Below are positions 1-7,628 of a stretch of DNA of 64,000 nucleotides, one piece after another; positions within the stretch are counted from its first letter, which is position 1, and each line of letters begins with the position of its first letter. Where the stretch lies: positions 310,001-374,000 of the forward strand of contig NZ_FRCH01000002.1 of NCBI RefSeq assembly GCF_900142825.1. Reading direction: 5' to 3'. The translations under genes and the position numbers were made by a program. The notes below the pieces were generated by a model. That model was not told the DNA's origin. It made no database searches and saw only the letters and a program-made list of their open reading frames with translations. The DNA is from Rhodanobacter sp. OK091. Lineage in GTDB: Bacteria > Pseudomonadota > Gammaproteobacteria > Xanthomonadales > Rhodanobacteraceae.

Positions 1-163
1 CACCGGGCTCGATCGCGCGCAGCAGCAACTCGCGATCGTCCTGCGTACGTACCTGTTCGCCATGGGCCGACGGCGCCACGCGGGGGCGGGCAAAACGCTC
101 GCTGCTGCGCGGCGGCAACGGGGCGAATCGGGAAGGGGCGTAGAAGTCGATGGCGGGAATCAT
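1..163 (-). CDS. Partial unrecognised protein, N-terminal 54 residues
   Basis: An open frame runs from an ATG at 163 off the left edge of the window. The visible peptide is rich in proline and arginine near the N terminus, then becomes charged around 'QDDRELLLRAIEPG'. It has no signal peptide or membrane segment in the visible part. It is divergent from the YjbR-family gene at 349, and the 185-bp gap between them would hold both promoters. I do not recognise the family. The high GC3 and absence of stops support coding, but only the first 54 codons can be read. Confidence 0.45.
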   Translation of the reverse strand, partial: MIPAIDFYAPSRFAPLPPRSSERFARPRVAPSAHGEQVRTQDDRELLLRAIEPG

Positions 164-348
164 GGGACGTCCGTACTTTTGCGTATTGTGTGCAATGCAA
201 CATGAATTTGCAATAACGAACCGTATGACTAGCTGCGGCATGATGTCCCTACCGATGTAAATCGTGTTGCAGCACGGGATGCCGCCAAATCGGCGGACAG
301 CAGCGGCGGCACACCGCAGAATACGAGCCGAATCCCACGGAGCACGGC

Positions 349-750
349 ATGAGCCGCAAACAAGCCAGCGGCCTCACTGTCGCTCAACTGAACGCGCTGT
401 GCCGTCATTGGCCCGGCGTCACGCGTGATACCAAGTGGGGTATCGACGCGGTGTTCAGCGTCGGTGGCAAGATGTTCGCGGTGATGCCGTCGGACGGCAG
501 CGAGGGCGGCCGACTGTCGTTCAAGGTGGCCGACGACCGTTTCCTGGAACTCACCGATCAACCAGGCGTGATTCCGGCGCCGTACCTGGCACGCGCACAC
601 TGGATCTCGGTCATCGAGCCGTCGCGTTTCGCCACGGCCGAGCTGGCGGCGTTCATCCTCGACGCGTACACGCTGGTGCGCGCGAAACTGACCAGGAAAT
701 CGCAGGCGGAGCTCGGTCCGCTGCCGACACTTAAGACGGATAAAAAATGA
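349..750 (+). CDS. MmcQ/YjbR family protein
   Basis: A 133-residue protein of the MmcQ/YjbR fold (CyaY-like), a family of small proteins sometimes described as DNA-binding. The family pattern 'WPGVTRDTKWG' followed by 'FSVGGKMFAVM' is seen in the first 50 residues, and the usual 'PAPYLARAHWISV' strand lies near residues 80-95. Length is normal for the family. The stop overlaps the start of the VOC gene (ATGA at 747-750), so the two are probably co-translated. The biochemical role of the family is poorly defined and I infer none. Confidence 0.8.
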   Translation: MSRKQASGLTVAQLNALCRHWPGVTRDTKWGIDAVFSVGGKMFAVMPSDGSEGGRLSFKVADDRFLELTDQPGVIPAPYLARAHWISVIEPSRFATAELAAFILDAYTLVRAKLTRKSQAELGPLPTLKTDKK

Positions 751-1139
751 AACAGCATCTCGGCGCGCTGGCGTTGCTGGTGGCGGACTATGACGAGGCG
801 ATCGCCTGGTATACCCGCGCACTTGGCTTCGAATTGATCGAGGACACCGACATGGGCGACGGCAAGCGTTGGGTTTTGCTGGCGCCGCCCGGCTCGAGCG
901 AAACCCGCCTGCTGCTGGCCAAGGCGAAAGGCGACGAGCAGGCCTCGCGCATCGGCAACCAGACCGGCGGTCGTGTATTCCTGTTGCTCAATACCGACGA
1001 CTTCCAGCGCGACTGGCAGCGCATGCGCGCCCAGGGCGTGCACTTCCGCGAGGAACCGCGGTACGAGGCCTATGGCACGGTCGCCGTGTTCGATGATCTG
1101 TACGGCAATGGCTGGGACTTGCTGGAACTGAAGCGTTGA
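747..1139 (+). CDS. VOC family (glyoxalase/bleomycin-resistance fold) protein
   Basis: A 130-residue protein of the vicinal-oxygen-chelate superfamily. It begins with a typical first beta-alpha unit ('LVADYDEAIAWYTRALGFEL') and ends with the second-module pattern 'GTVAVFDDLYGNGWDLLEL'. The family binds a divalent metal through residues from both modules: the C-terminal Glu of 'LLEL' fits a ligand position, while the N-terminal ligand is less clear. Substrate cannot be told from sequence. It overlaps the upstream YjbR-family gene by 4 bp, suggesting a two-gene operon. Confidence 0.8.
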   Translation: MKQHLGALALLVADYDEAIAWYTRALGFELIEDTDMGDGKRWVLLAPPGSSETRLLLAKAKGDEQASRIGNQTGGRVFLLLNTDDFQRDWQRMRAQGVHFREEPRYEAYGTVAVFDDLYGNGWDLLELKR

Positions 1140-1143
1140 TGCG

Positions 1144-1683
1144 CTACCAGATCAGGTCGTCCGGCACTTCGAACTGCTTGTAGTACTCGTCGTCCGCGTC
1201 GTTGCCGCTGCCGGTTTTTGCGCGGCCGTGATCGAGCACGATCATGGCCGCGTCGCGTTCGTAGACCTTGTCGGCCGCGACGCGCGGCAACAGCTCATAG
1301 CCCTGGTCGTGACGCACGATCACCAGCGTGCCGCTGGCCAGTTGTGCGCGCAGCGCCTGGTTGACCAGTACGTCGCGGATCGTGTCGCCGTCGGTGAAGC
1401 GATAGGCAATCTCGCCCTCGCGCTTGACCTTGTGTGCTTCGACGATCTGCCGAACCTGCGCATGCTGCTCGTTTGCACGCAGCTGCGCGTTGCGCTCGGC
1501 GGCCAGCGCGCGATCCCGCTCCGCTTTCTCGGCCTGCAACCGCTGTGCATCCACCTGCTCGACACCCGGCGGCGCCGGTGCCTTGCCCTTGCGCTGTTTC
1601 GCCTGCTCGCGCACCACTTGCGCCGCCTTGGCCTTGTTGACCAGTCCGGCCTTGAGCAGTTGTTCTTGCAGAGGATTGCGCAT
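1144..1683 (-). CDS. DUF2058 family (YaiL-like) nucleoprotein
   Basis: A 179-residue soluble protein. I start it at the ATG at 1683 because the family typically begins 'MRNPLQEQLLKAGLVNK'; the frame is open further upstream, but that part overlaps xseA and does not look like the family. The protein has a charged, probably coiled N-terminal half (residues ~12-90, rich in K, E, R, Q and A), then a globular C-terminal half with 'IAYRFTDGDTIRDVLVN' and 'DDEYYKQFEVPDDLIW'. The homologue YaiL is described as nucleoid- or polynucleotide-associated, with unclear function. It is tail-to-tail with the VOC gene, 4 bp apart. Confidence 0.85.
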   Translation of the reverse strand: MRNPLQEQLLKAGLVNKAKAAQVVREQAKQRKGKAPAPPGVEQVDAQRLQAEKAERDRALAAERNAQLRANEQHAQVRQIVEAHKVKREGEIAYRFTDGDTIRDVLVNQALRAQLASGTLVIVRHDQGYELLPRVAADKVYERDAAMIVLDHGRAKTGSGNDADDEYYKQFEVPDDLIW

Positions 1684-1789
1684 GGTGATGAAAGAAAGAC
1701 AGGCAGGGTTGCTAGGGAGATTGTAACGCGCGGGTGTCGGCTCTCGGAGGCTGCCTGATTCGAAGCGCTGTTCCGCCCAGCCTGGTCTC

Positions 1790-3157
1790 TCAGTCTCGGG
1801 GTGACTCGCTTCCATTCGCGTCGACACGCAAGGCGAGTTCGCCATCGGCGAGACGCGCGCGCAGCTTCATGTCGATCGCTGCGTCCCTGACCGAGCGCAC
1901 GACCTTGCCCTCGACATCGAGCAGGATGGCGTAGCCGCGTTCCAGCGTGGCCAGCGGGCTTACCGCATGCAGCGCGTGACCGGCATGGCGCAGGCGGGTC
2001 TGCCGGCGTTCCAGGACGTGTGCGAGGGCGCGGCGCAGGCGCTGATCCTGTTCGGCCAGCCGGCGTGCCAGCAACGGCAGCCGGGCGCGCGGATGCTGTG
2101 CCATCAGGCGCGCGTGCAACCGCTCCAGTCGGACGTGACGAAGCTGACTCTGTTCGCGCAGCACTGCGGTGAGGCGGCGCTGCAGATGCAGCAGCCGCTC
2201 TCGGTCACGTTGCAAGCGCGCCTGCGGTCGCTGCGTCTGCAGGCGCGCCAGCAGATGATCGACGCGTTGCGCATGCGCCTGCAGCTGCCGCTGTTGCAAG
2301 GTCAGCATGCGCTGCTGCAACTGCTGCAGGTGACGGTCGACCGCTACCGCATCGGGCACCAGCAGTTCGGCTGCGGCGGATGGCGTCGGTGCACGCAGGT
2401 CGGCGACGAAGTCGGCAATGCTGAAGTCGATCTCGTGGCCGACCGCGGAGACCACCGGCACGGCGCTGGCGTGGATCGCCCGCGCCACCGCTTCGTCGTT
2501 GAACGCCCACAAGTCTTCCAGCGAGCCGCCGCCGCGGGTCAGCAGCAGCACGTCGTAGCGGCCGCTGATGGACGCCTTGTTGAGCATCGCGACGATCGCC
2601 GGCGGCGCCTCGCGGCCCTGCACTGGCACCGGCAGCACTTCGACATCGGCCAGCGGCCAGCGTCGTGCCAGTACGCTCAGCACGTCGCGCACGGCGGCCC
2701 CGGTGGCCGAGGTGATCACGCCGATGCGACGCGCGTAACGGGGCAGGGTGCGCTTGCGGCCGGGCTCGAACAGGCCTTCGGCATTGAGCCGTGCCTTGAG
2801 CTGCTCGAACTCGCGTTGCAGCGCGCCCTCGCCGGCGGGCTCCATGTATTCGGCGACCAGCTGGAATTCGCCGCGCGGCTCGTACAGGCCGACCTTGGCG
2901 CGCAACAGAACCTGCATGCCGTCGATCGGACGGAAGCGCAGCGCGGATGCCTTCAGCTTGAACATCGCACAGCGCACCTGGGCGCTGCTGTCCTTCAAGG
3001 TGAAGTACAGATGGCCGGAGGCGGGCTTCGCCACGTTCGACAGCTCGCCTTCGATCCATACCTGCGGCAGCGCGTCGCCCAGCAGATCGCGCACCAGCCG
3101 GTTGAGCGAGCTGGGGGTCAGAACGTGGCGTGGCGTGTCGTCGAACGGCGCATGCAT
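1790..3157 (-). CDS. xseA: Exodeoxyribonuclease VII large subunit
   Basis: A 455-residue large subunit of exonuclease VII, which degrades single-stranded DNA in both directions to oligonucleotides together with the XseB small subunit. The N-terminal OB domain is recognisable ('LPQVWIEGELSNVAKPASGHLYFTLKD', residues ~31-57 region) and is followed by the catalytic core with 'GVITSATGAAVRDVL' and 'LLTRGGGSLEDLWAFND'. The central and C-terminal part (about 260-400) is an R/Q/L-rich coiled coil that in the family carries XseB subunits. Length is normal. No xseB is seen nearby. The gene lies 106 bp upstream of the DUF2058 start on the same strand. Confidence 0.95.
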   Translation of the reverse strand: MHAPFDDTPRHVLTPSSLNRLVRDLLGDALPQVWIEGELSNVAKPASGHLYFTLKDSSAQVRCAMFKLKASALRFRPIDGMQVLLRAKVGLYEPRGEFQLVAEYMEPAGEGALQREFEQLKARLNAEGLFEPGRKRTLPRYARRIGVITSATGAAVRDVLSVLARRWPLADVEVLPVPVQGREAPPAIVAMLNKASISGRYDVLLLTRGGGSLEDLWAFNDEAVARAIHASAVPVVSAVGHEIDFSIADFVADLRAPTPSAAAELLVPDAVAVDRHLQQLQQRMLTLQQRQLQAHAQRVDHLLARLQTQRPQARLQRDRERLLHLQRRLTAVLREQSQLRHVRLERLHARLMAQHPRARLPLLARRLAEQDQRLRRALAHVLERRQTRLRHAGHALHAVSPLATLERGYAILLDVEGKVVRSVRDAAIDMKLRARLADGELALRVDANGSESPRD

Positions 3158-3256
3158 AAGGGGAGCGAGCCTAGCATGGCGAACGTATCAAGTCGTGAAA
3201 AAACATCTGCTTGAGGTAGGGAATGCAAGAAGCACTTCAAGCAAAGTTGGCGACGT

Positions 3257-4696
3257 TCAATCGCCATCGTTTGCGCGTTGCCCGCGCAGACGCCAGGCAC
3301 GGATGCCGAGATTGAGTGCGAACCAGCCGCACATCACCCCCAGCGGCCAACCCACCCAGGCCGGCCACAGGATCGCGACGACCGCCAGCGTGAGCAGCGC
3401 CAGCGTGCCGACGAGCAGCGGGCCGCTGGAGCTGTCGCCCAGCACGCGACGATTGGTCAATGCGGCGCCGACACTGTTGGCGATGCGCAAGGCACCGGCG
3501 GCGGCGCGGCCGGAACTGCCGCCGCCGTGCGGTATCCGCGGTCGGGTTTCGCTGCTGCGTACGCGCTCGCTGCTGCCACGGCGGCGAGGCGCCGCCAGCA
3601 CGATTTCAGTGGCGTTGCCCAGATCGCGTTCGTACTGCGCGGCGAGCTGGTCGGCGAAGTCGGCGTCTTCGACCGCCACATCGAGCTCGCGATTGCTCAA
3701 CCAGCTGGCGATGTTGAGGTTGGACGAACCGACCCGTGCCCATTGCCCGTCAGCGACGGCGGTCTTGGCGTGCAGCATCGAGCCATTCCACTCGAACACC
3801 CGGATGCCAGCTTTCAGCAACGGCCGGTAGCCCGAACGCGACATGCTGGCCACCGCGGGGATGTCGCTGCTGCCGGGCACCAGCAGGCGCACGTCCACGC
3901 CATCGCGCGCGGCCGCTACCAGTGCCTGCACGTAGGGCGTGAGGCCCACGAAATAAGCGTCGGTCAGCCACAACGTCTTGCGCGCCATCGACGCGATCAA
4001 CTGATCGAGCCGGTACATGCCGGCCGTAGCCGGCTGGGTGGCAATCAATCGCAGGGAGATATCGCCGACGGCCGCGGCGGGTTCCGGCAGGGGCACAAAC
4101 TGCCGCAGCGCGGCACCGGTTTCACGCCAGCTTTGCGCGAATGTCGCCTCCAGCTCCGCCACGACGGGACCGCGCAGCGCCACACCGGTGTCGCGCCACG
4201 GCGGCACATTGCGCGCCGGATCACCCAGCCATTTCGCACTGATGCATACGCCTGACAGGAAGCCGTGCACGCCGTCGACCACCAAAAGCTTGCGATGATC
4301 GCGGCTGATCCAGCCGAACGGTTGCCCCAGCTGCGGCGGATTGAACACGCGCACCTCGCCGCCGGCCGCGCGCAATGGCGCCCAGAAGGAATGGCGCGAC
4401 TGGCCCAGACAACCGACCCAATCCACCACTACAGCGACAAACACGCCGTTTCGCGCACGCTCGACCAGGGCATCGCGGAACGCAACGCCGACCTCGTCGT
4501 TGCGGATGATGTAGTTCTCCAGCAGCACTCGCTGTCGTGCACCCCGGATCGCCGCCAGCCAGGCGTCGTAGTGCGCGGAGGCGTCGATCAGCAGTTCCAC
4601 CGCATTACCGTTGAGCAAGGGCGCGCCGGCGGTGCGGCTCAGCGCCTGTTCCGCCAGCAGGCGGATCGGCGTGGCATGGATCGGTGGCATGGGCAT
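3257..4696 (-). CDS. Phospholipase D / cardiolipin synthase-like protein with C-terminal membrane segments
   Basis: A 479-residue protein with two PLD half-sites: 'HRKLLVVDG' at about residue 130 and 'HAKTAVADGQWARVGSSN' at about 310. These are the HKD motifs that form the phosphohistidine active site. Such proteins make cardiolipin from phosphatidylglycerol or transfer phosphatidyl groups; ClsB is the closest well-known relative. After the catalytic part comes an Arg/Ser/Gly-rich linker (~360-400) and then two hydrophobic segments (~415-460), so the anchor is C-terminal rather than N-terminal as in ClsA. Exact substrate is not shown by the sequence. Confidence 0.85.
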   Translation of the reverse strand: MPMPPIHATPIRLLAEQALSRTAGAPLLNGNAVELLIDASAHYDAWLAAIRGARQRVLLENYIIRNDEVGVAFRDALVERARNGVFVAVVVDWVGCLGQSRHSFWAPLRAAGGEVRVFNPPQLGQPFGWISRDHRKLLVVDGVHGFLSGVCISAKWLGDPARNVPPWRDTGVALRGPVVAELEATFAQSWRETGAALRQFVPLPEPAAAVGDISLRLIATQPATAGMYRLDQLIASMARKTLWLTDAYFVGLTPYVQALVAAARDGVDVRLLVPGSSDIPAVASMSRSGYRPLLKAGIRVFEWNGSMLHAKTAVADGQWARVGSSNLNIASWLSNRELDVAVEDADFADQLAAQYERDLGNATEIVLAAPRRRGSSERVRSSETRPRIPHGGGSSGRAAAGALRIANSVGAALTNRRVLGDSSSGPLLVGTLALLTLAVVAILWPAWVGWPLGVMCGWFALNLGIRAWRLRGQRANDGD

Positions 4697-4750
4697 GCGT
4701 CGAGTTTAGGCGATGACCCGTATCGGCGTTGTCGTTGGCAAGCTTCTGGC

Positions 4751-6709
4751 ATGATCCAGTGCATGCAGATCGAGCACCGCTACACCGATACCGATGCATG
4801 CGCGCGCTACCTCGCCGACGAACTGGGGGCGGATCTGCGCATTGCCGCGCCGCTGGGCCTGGGCAAGCCGCATGGACTGCTCAACGCGCTGTACCGGAAC
4901 ACCGCGGCCGATCCGATCCGGTCCATGCGTCTGTACACCGCGCTGTCGCTGACCCGGCCGCAGCCGGCGCCGGGACTGGAGCAAAGATTTCTCGGGCCGT
5001 TCCTGGAGCGCCACTTCGGTGCCGATCAGGTCGATCCGCAGTACGCGCTGGATCAGGCGCGCGGAGCGTTGCCCTCGAACGTCGAAGTGCATGAGTTCTA
5101 CCTGCAGTCCGGCGCGCTGCTGCATTCGGGCTGTGCGCAGCGCAGCTATATCAGCCAGAACTACACCCACGTCGCCCGCGATCTGGTGGTGCAGGACATC
5201 AACCTGCTGGTGCAACTGGTGGCGCGTCGCGAGGGGCCGGACGGGGCGCGCTACAGCTTGTCGTGCAATCCGGACCTGACTCTGGATTTCATGCGCCAGG
5301 TACAGGACGCCGGCAAGCCGCGGCCGCTGTGCGTGGCGGTGGTGCATCCGGACCTGCCGTATCTGAGCGGCGAAGCCGAAGTGGCCGAAGACTATTTCGA
5401 CGTGGAGCTGCGCCCGGAAACTTCGCCGCTACTGTTCGCATTGCCGCGGCAGCCGGTCGACCTGGCCGAGTACGCGCTGGGCTTGCATGCCAGTGCGCTG
5501 GTCAGGGATGGCGGCTGCCTGCAGATCGGCATCGGCGCGTTGTCCGACGCGCTGGTCAAGGCGCTGCTGCTGCGCCAGCAGGACAACACCGTATGGCGAC
5601 GCGCGCTGGTGGCGCTGGACCGGCGCGGCGCCACGCATGCGCTGGCCGGATGGCTGGGCGGCCTGGCTGCGTTCCAGGCCGGCTTGTATGGCGCCAGCGA
5701 GATGGTGATGGACGGCTTCATGCACTTGCAGCGCGCCGGCATCCTGAAGCGGCGCAGCTGGGACAATCTCGCGCTGGAGCGTGCTTCGGCCGCCGGTCGG
5801 CTGGCCGCCGACGTGCCGGGCGGACATTATCTGCGTGGCGCGTTCTTTCTCGGTTCGCGCGAACTGTACGCATGGCTCGACGCCACCGAAGCGGTCGATC
5901 CGGATGCGATCGACATGGGTCCGGTCTCCAACGTCAACCATCTGTACGGCGATCACCAGGTGCTGGCGACGCTGCAGCGGCGCGGCGCGCGCTTCTTCAA
6001 CACATGCATGATGGCGACCCTGCTCGGCGCCGCGGTGTCCGACACGCTGGACGATGGCGGCGTGGTCAGCGGTGTCGGCGGCCAGTACAACTTCGTGGCT
6101 ATGGCGCACGAACTGCCGGAAGGCCGCTCGGTGCTGCTGCTGCGCGCGACGCGGCAGGTGCGTGGCGGGATCGAAAGCAACATTCGCTGGAATTACGGCC
6201 AGACCACCATCCCGCGCCACCTGCGCGACATCTACGTGACGGAATACGGCGTGGCCGACCTGCGCGGCAAGAGCGACAGCGAGTGTGTCGAGGCGATGCT
6301 GTCGATCAGCGACGCGCGTTTTCTCGATGCGCTGTGCGCGGAGGCGAAGGCACACCGCAAGCTGGCCGCGGACTTCGTGATACTGGAAGCCTGGCGTCGG
6401 CATTCTCCGCGCTACCTGCACGAGGCGCTGGCGCCGTTCCAGCAGAAAGGCTTGCTGCCGCAGTTTCCGTTCGGCAGCGACTTCACCGAAGTCGAGCAGC
6501 GCCTGCTGCCGGCGCTGAACTGGTTGAAAGCCTGCAGCAGCCACTGGCGCGGCCGATGGCGGTTGCTGCGTGCCGTCTGTCGACATGGTGCGGTGGCCGC
6601 TGATGAGGCCGAGGCGCTGGCGCGGATGGGGCTGGCTCATCCGGTCAAGCTGGCCGATCGTCTGCAGCGCCGCTTGTTGCAGGCAGCGCTGCGCCGCAAG
6701 CAAATGTAG
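4751..6709 (+). CDS. Acetyl-CoA hydrolase/transferase family protein
   Basis: A 652-residue protein of the acetyl-CoA hydrolase/CoA-transferase superfamily. The C-terminal domain is clear, with 'NYGQTTIPRHLRDIYVTEYG' and 'VADLRGKSD' (residues ~475-510). A glycine-rich segment, 'SGVGGQYNFVAMAHEL', precedes it. The protein is longer than the ~430-residue hydrolases; a 640-residue form with an N-terminal extension and a C-terminal helical tail is also known in proteobacteria. I chose the ATG at 4751; another at 4763 is possible, and the open frame upstream is antisense to the PLD gene. The TAG stop at 6707-6709 lies inside the first bases of the palindromic element that follows. Confidence 0.8.
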   Translation: MIQCMQIEHRYTDTDACARYLADELGADLRIAAPLGLGKPHGLLNALYRNTAADPIRSMRLYTALSLTRPQPAPGLEQRFLGPFLERHFGADQVDPQYALDQARGALPSNVEVHEFYLQSGALLHSGCAQRSYISQNYTHVARDLVVQDINLLVQLVARREGPDGARYSLSCNPDLTLDFMRQVQDAGKPRPLCVAVVHPDLPYLSGEAEVAEDYFDVELRPETSPLLFALPRQPVDLAEYALGLHASALVRDGGCLQIGIGALSDALVKALLLRQQDNTVWRRALVALDRRGATHALAGWLGGLAAFQAGLYGASEMVMDGFMHLQRAGILKRRSWDNLALERASAAGRLAADVPGGHYLRGAFFLGSRELYAWLDATEAVDPDAIDMGPVSNVNHLYGDHQVLATLQRRGARFFNTCMMATLLGAAVSDTLDDGGVVSGVGGQYNFVAMAHELPEGRSVLLLRATRQVRGGIESNIRWNYGQTTIPRHLRDIYVTEYGVADLRGKSDSECVEAMLSISDARFLDALCAEAKAHRKLAADFVILEAWRRHSPRYLHEALAPFQQKGLLPQFPFGSDFTEVEQRLLPALNWLKACSSHWRGRWRLLRAVCRHGAVAADEAEALARMGLAHPVKLADRLQRRLLQAALRRKQM

Positions 6710-7412
6710 GGGGCCGCTTGTGGGCGATGCTCTTGGCTCTTGGGTTGATTGATTTGAAGCGAAGAGCTTTCGTGCGCCTCTGGCGCCCGAGTCACTTTTC
6801 TCTTGTGTGGCCAAGAGAAAAGTAACCAAAAGAGAAGGCCACCCCGCTTGGCGCTTGCCGCCCATCCGTGGGCGGCAAGTCCGTGAGCCGGGGTCGGGCT
6901 TTTCGACAGGGCATCCTGCCCTGGCGAAAAGGCATCGGCATCCTTGCCGATGCCCCTGCGGGCCTGTCGACCCCGTCTCACCGCCGCACAGGGGCCCCGG
7001 GTAGAGCAGCGGGCCATCGTGGCCCGCACTCGGTGAAAAGCCGAAGCAAAGCGTCGCTCTGCTGTTGCTCTGGCTCTTCTGAAAAGTGCGGGCCACGATG
7101 GCCCGCTGCTCTACCCGGGGCCCCTCTGAAGCGGCGGGTGGGTGGAGGAAAAGCCCGAAGGGTGGTCGGCAGGGATGCCGACCAGTTTGGCGTCAGCACA
7201 GGATGTGCTGTCGACAAACCCCGTAACCCACCCGCGGACTTGCCGGGCAGGAGGCCCGGCAAGCGCGTAAGCGGGGTGTCGTTTTCTCTTGGTTACTTCT
7301 CTTTTGGACAAGCAAAAGAGAAGTAACTCGCCCTCCGCAGGAGGGTGAAAGCTCTCTGCTTCAAATCAATCAACCCAAGAGCCAAGAGCATCGCCCGCAA
7401 GCGGGCTCCTAC
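6706..7412. repeat. 707-bp modular multi-hairpin palindrome
   Basis: The whole interval between the acetyl-CoA hydrolase gene and ccoS is an imperfect inverted repeat. The outer arms (6706-~6765 and ~7350-7412) match almost base for base (GTAGG..GCCCGCTTG..GGGCGATGC, then CTCTTGGCTCTTGGG). The inner arms (6988-7030 and 7086-7128) match again around a ~55-bp unpaired centre. Between these, each arm holds a series of small hairpins at equivalent positions: 6854-6879, 6907-6923 and 6931-6954 on the left; 7163-7184, 7194-7210 and 7239-7263 on the right. Stem sequences differ between arms but loops around ATCC/GGAT are kept. Short ORFs inside it are by-products of the palindrome. It may also act as a transcription barrier between the convergent genes on either side. 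Confidence 0.9.
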
Positions 7413-7424
7413 GTACGCGACGAC

Positions 7425-7628
7425 CTACACGATGTCCTGCGTGGGTGGGGCGGTTTCTTCGGGGGGCTTCGGGGCGGACTCTTCCGCCGGTGGATCATCC
7501 ATCAGCGGCAGGATCGCGGGGCTGTCCAGGTCGTCGAACTGCTGGTGGTTGACGGCCCAGAAGAACAGCGCCACCGCGACCAGCAACAGCAGCACAGTGA
7601 CTGGAATCAGCATCAGCAGAATGTTCAT
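7425..7628 (-). CDS. ccoS: cbb3-type cytochrome oxidase assembly protein CcoS
   Basis: A 67-residue single-span membrane protein. The N terminus 'MNILLMLIPVTVLLLLVAVA' followed by 'FFWAVNHQQFDDLDSP' is the standard CcoS signature, a transmembrane helix then the conserved 'QFDDL' tail. CcoS is needed to insert haem b and CuB into CcoN during cbb3 oxidase maturation. The proline/glutamate-rich C-terminal tail is variable in the family. Its start overlaps the ccoI stop by 4 bp, and it is the last gene of the ccoN operon. Confidence 0.95.
   Translation of the reverse strand: MNILLMLIPVTVLLLLVAVALFFWAVNHQQFDDLDSPAILPLMDDPPAEESAPKPPEETAPPTQDIV

Noticed and set aside
5429-7096. A 555-codon minus-strand frame across the acetyl-CoA hydrolase gene and the palindrome
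   Set aside because: It runs antisense to a recognised gene and continues into repeat sequence; low-complexity Arg/Gln/His composition is typical of shadow frames.
6807-7326. Several short open frames inside the large palindrome that give similar peptides on both strands
   Set aside because: Similarity follows from the inverted repeat itself; no ribosome-binding sites or conserved protein pattern.
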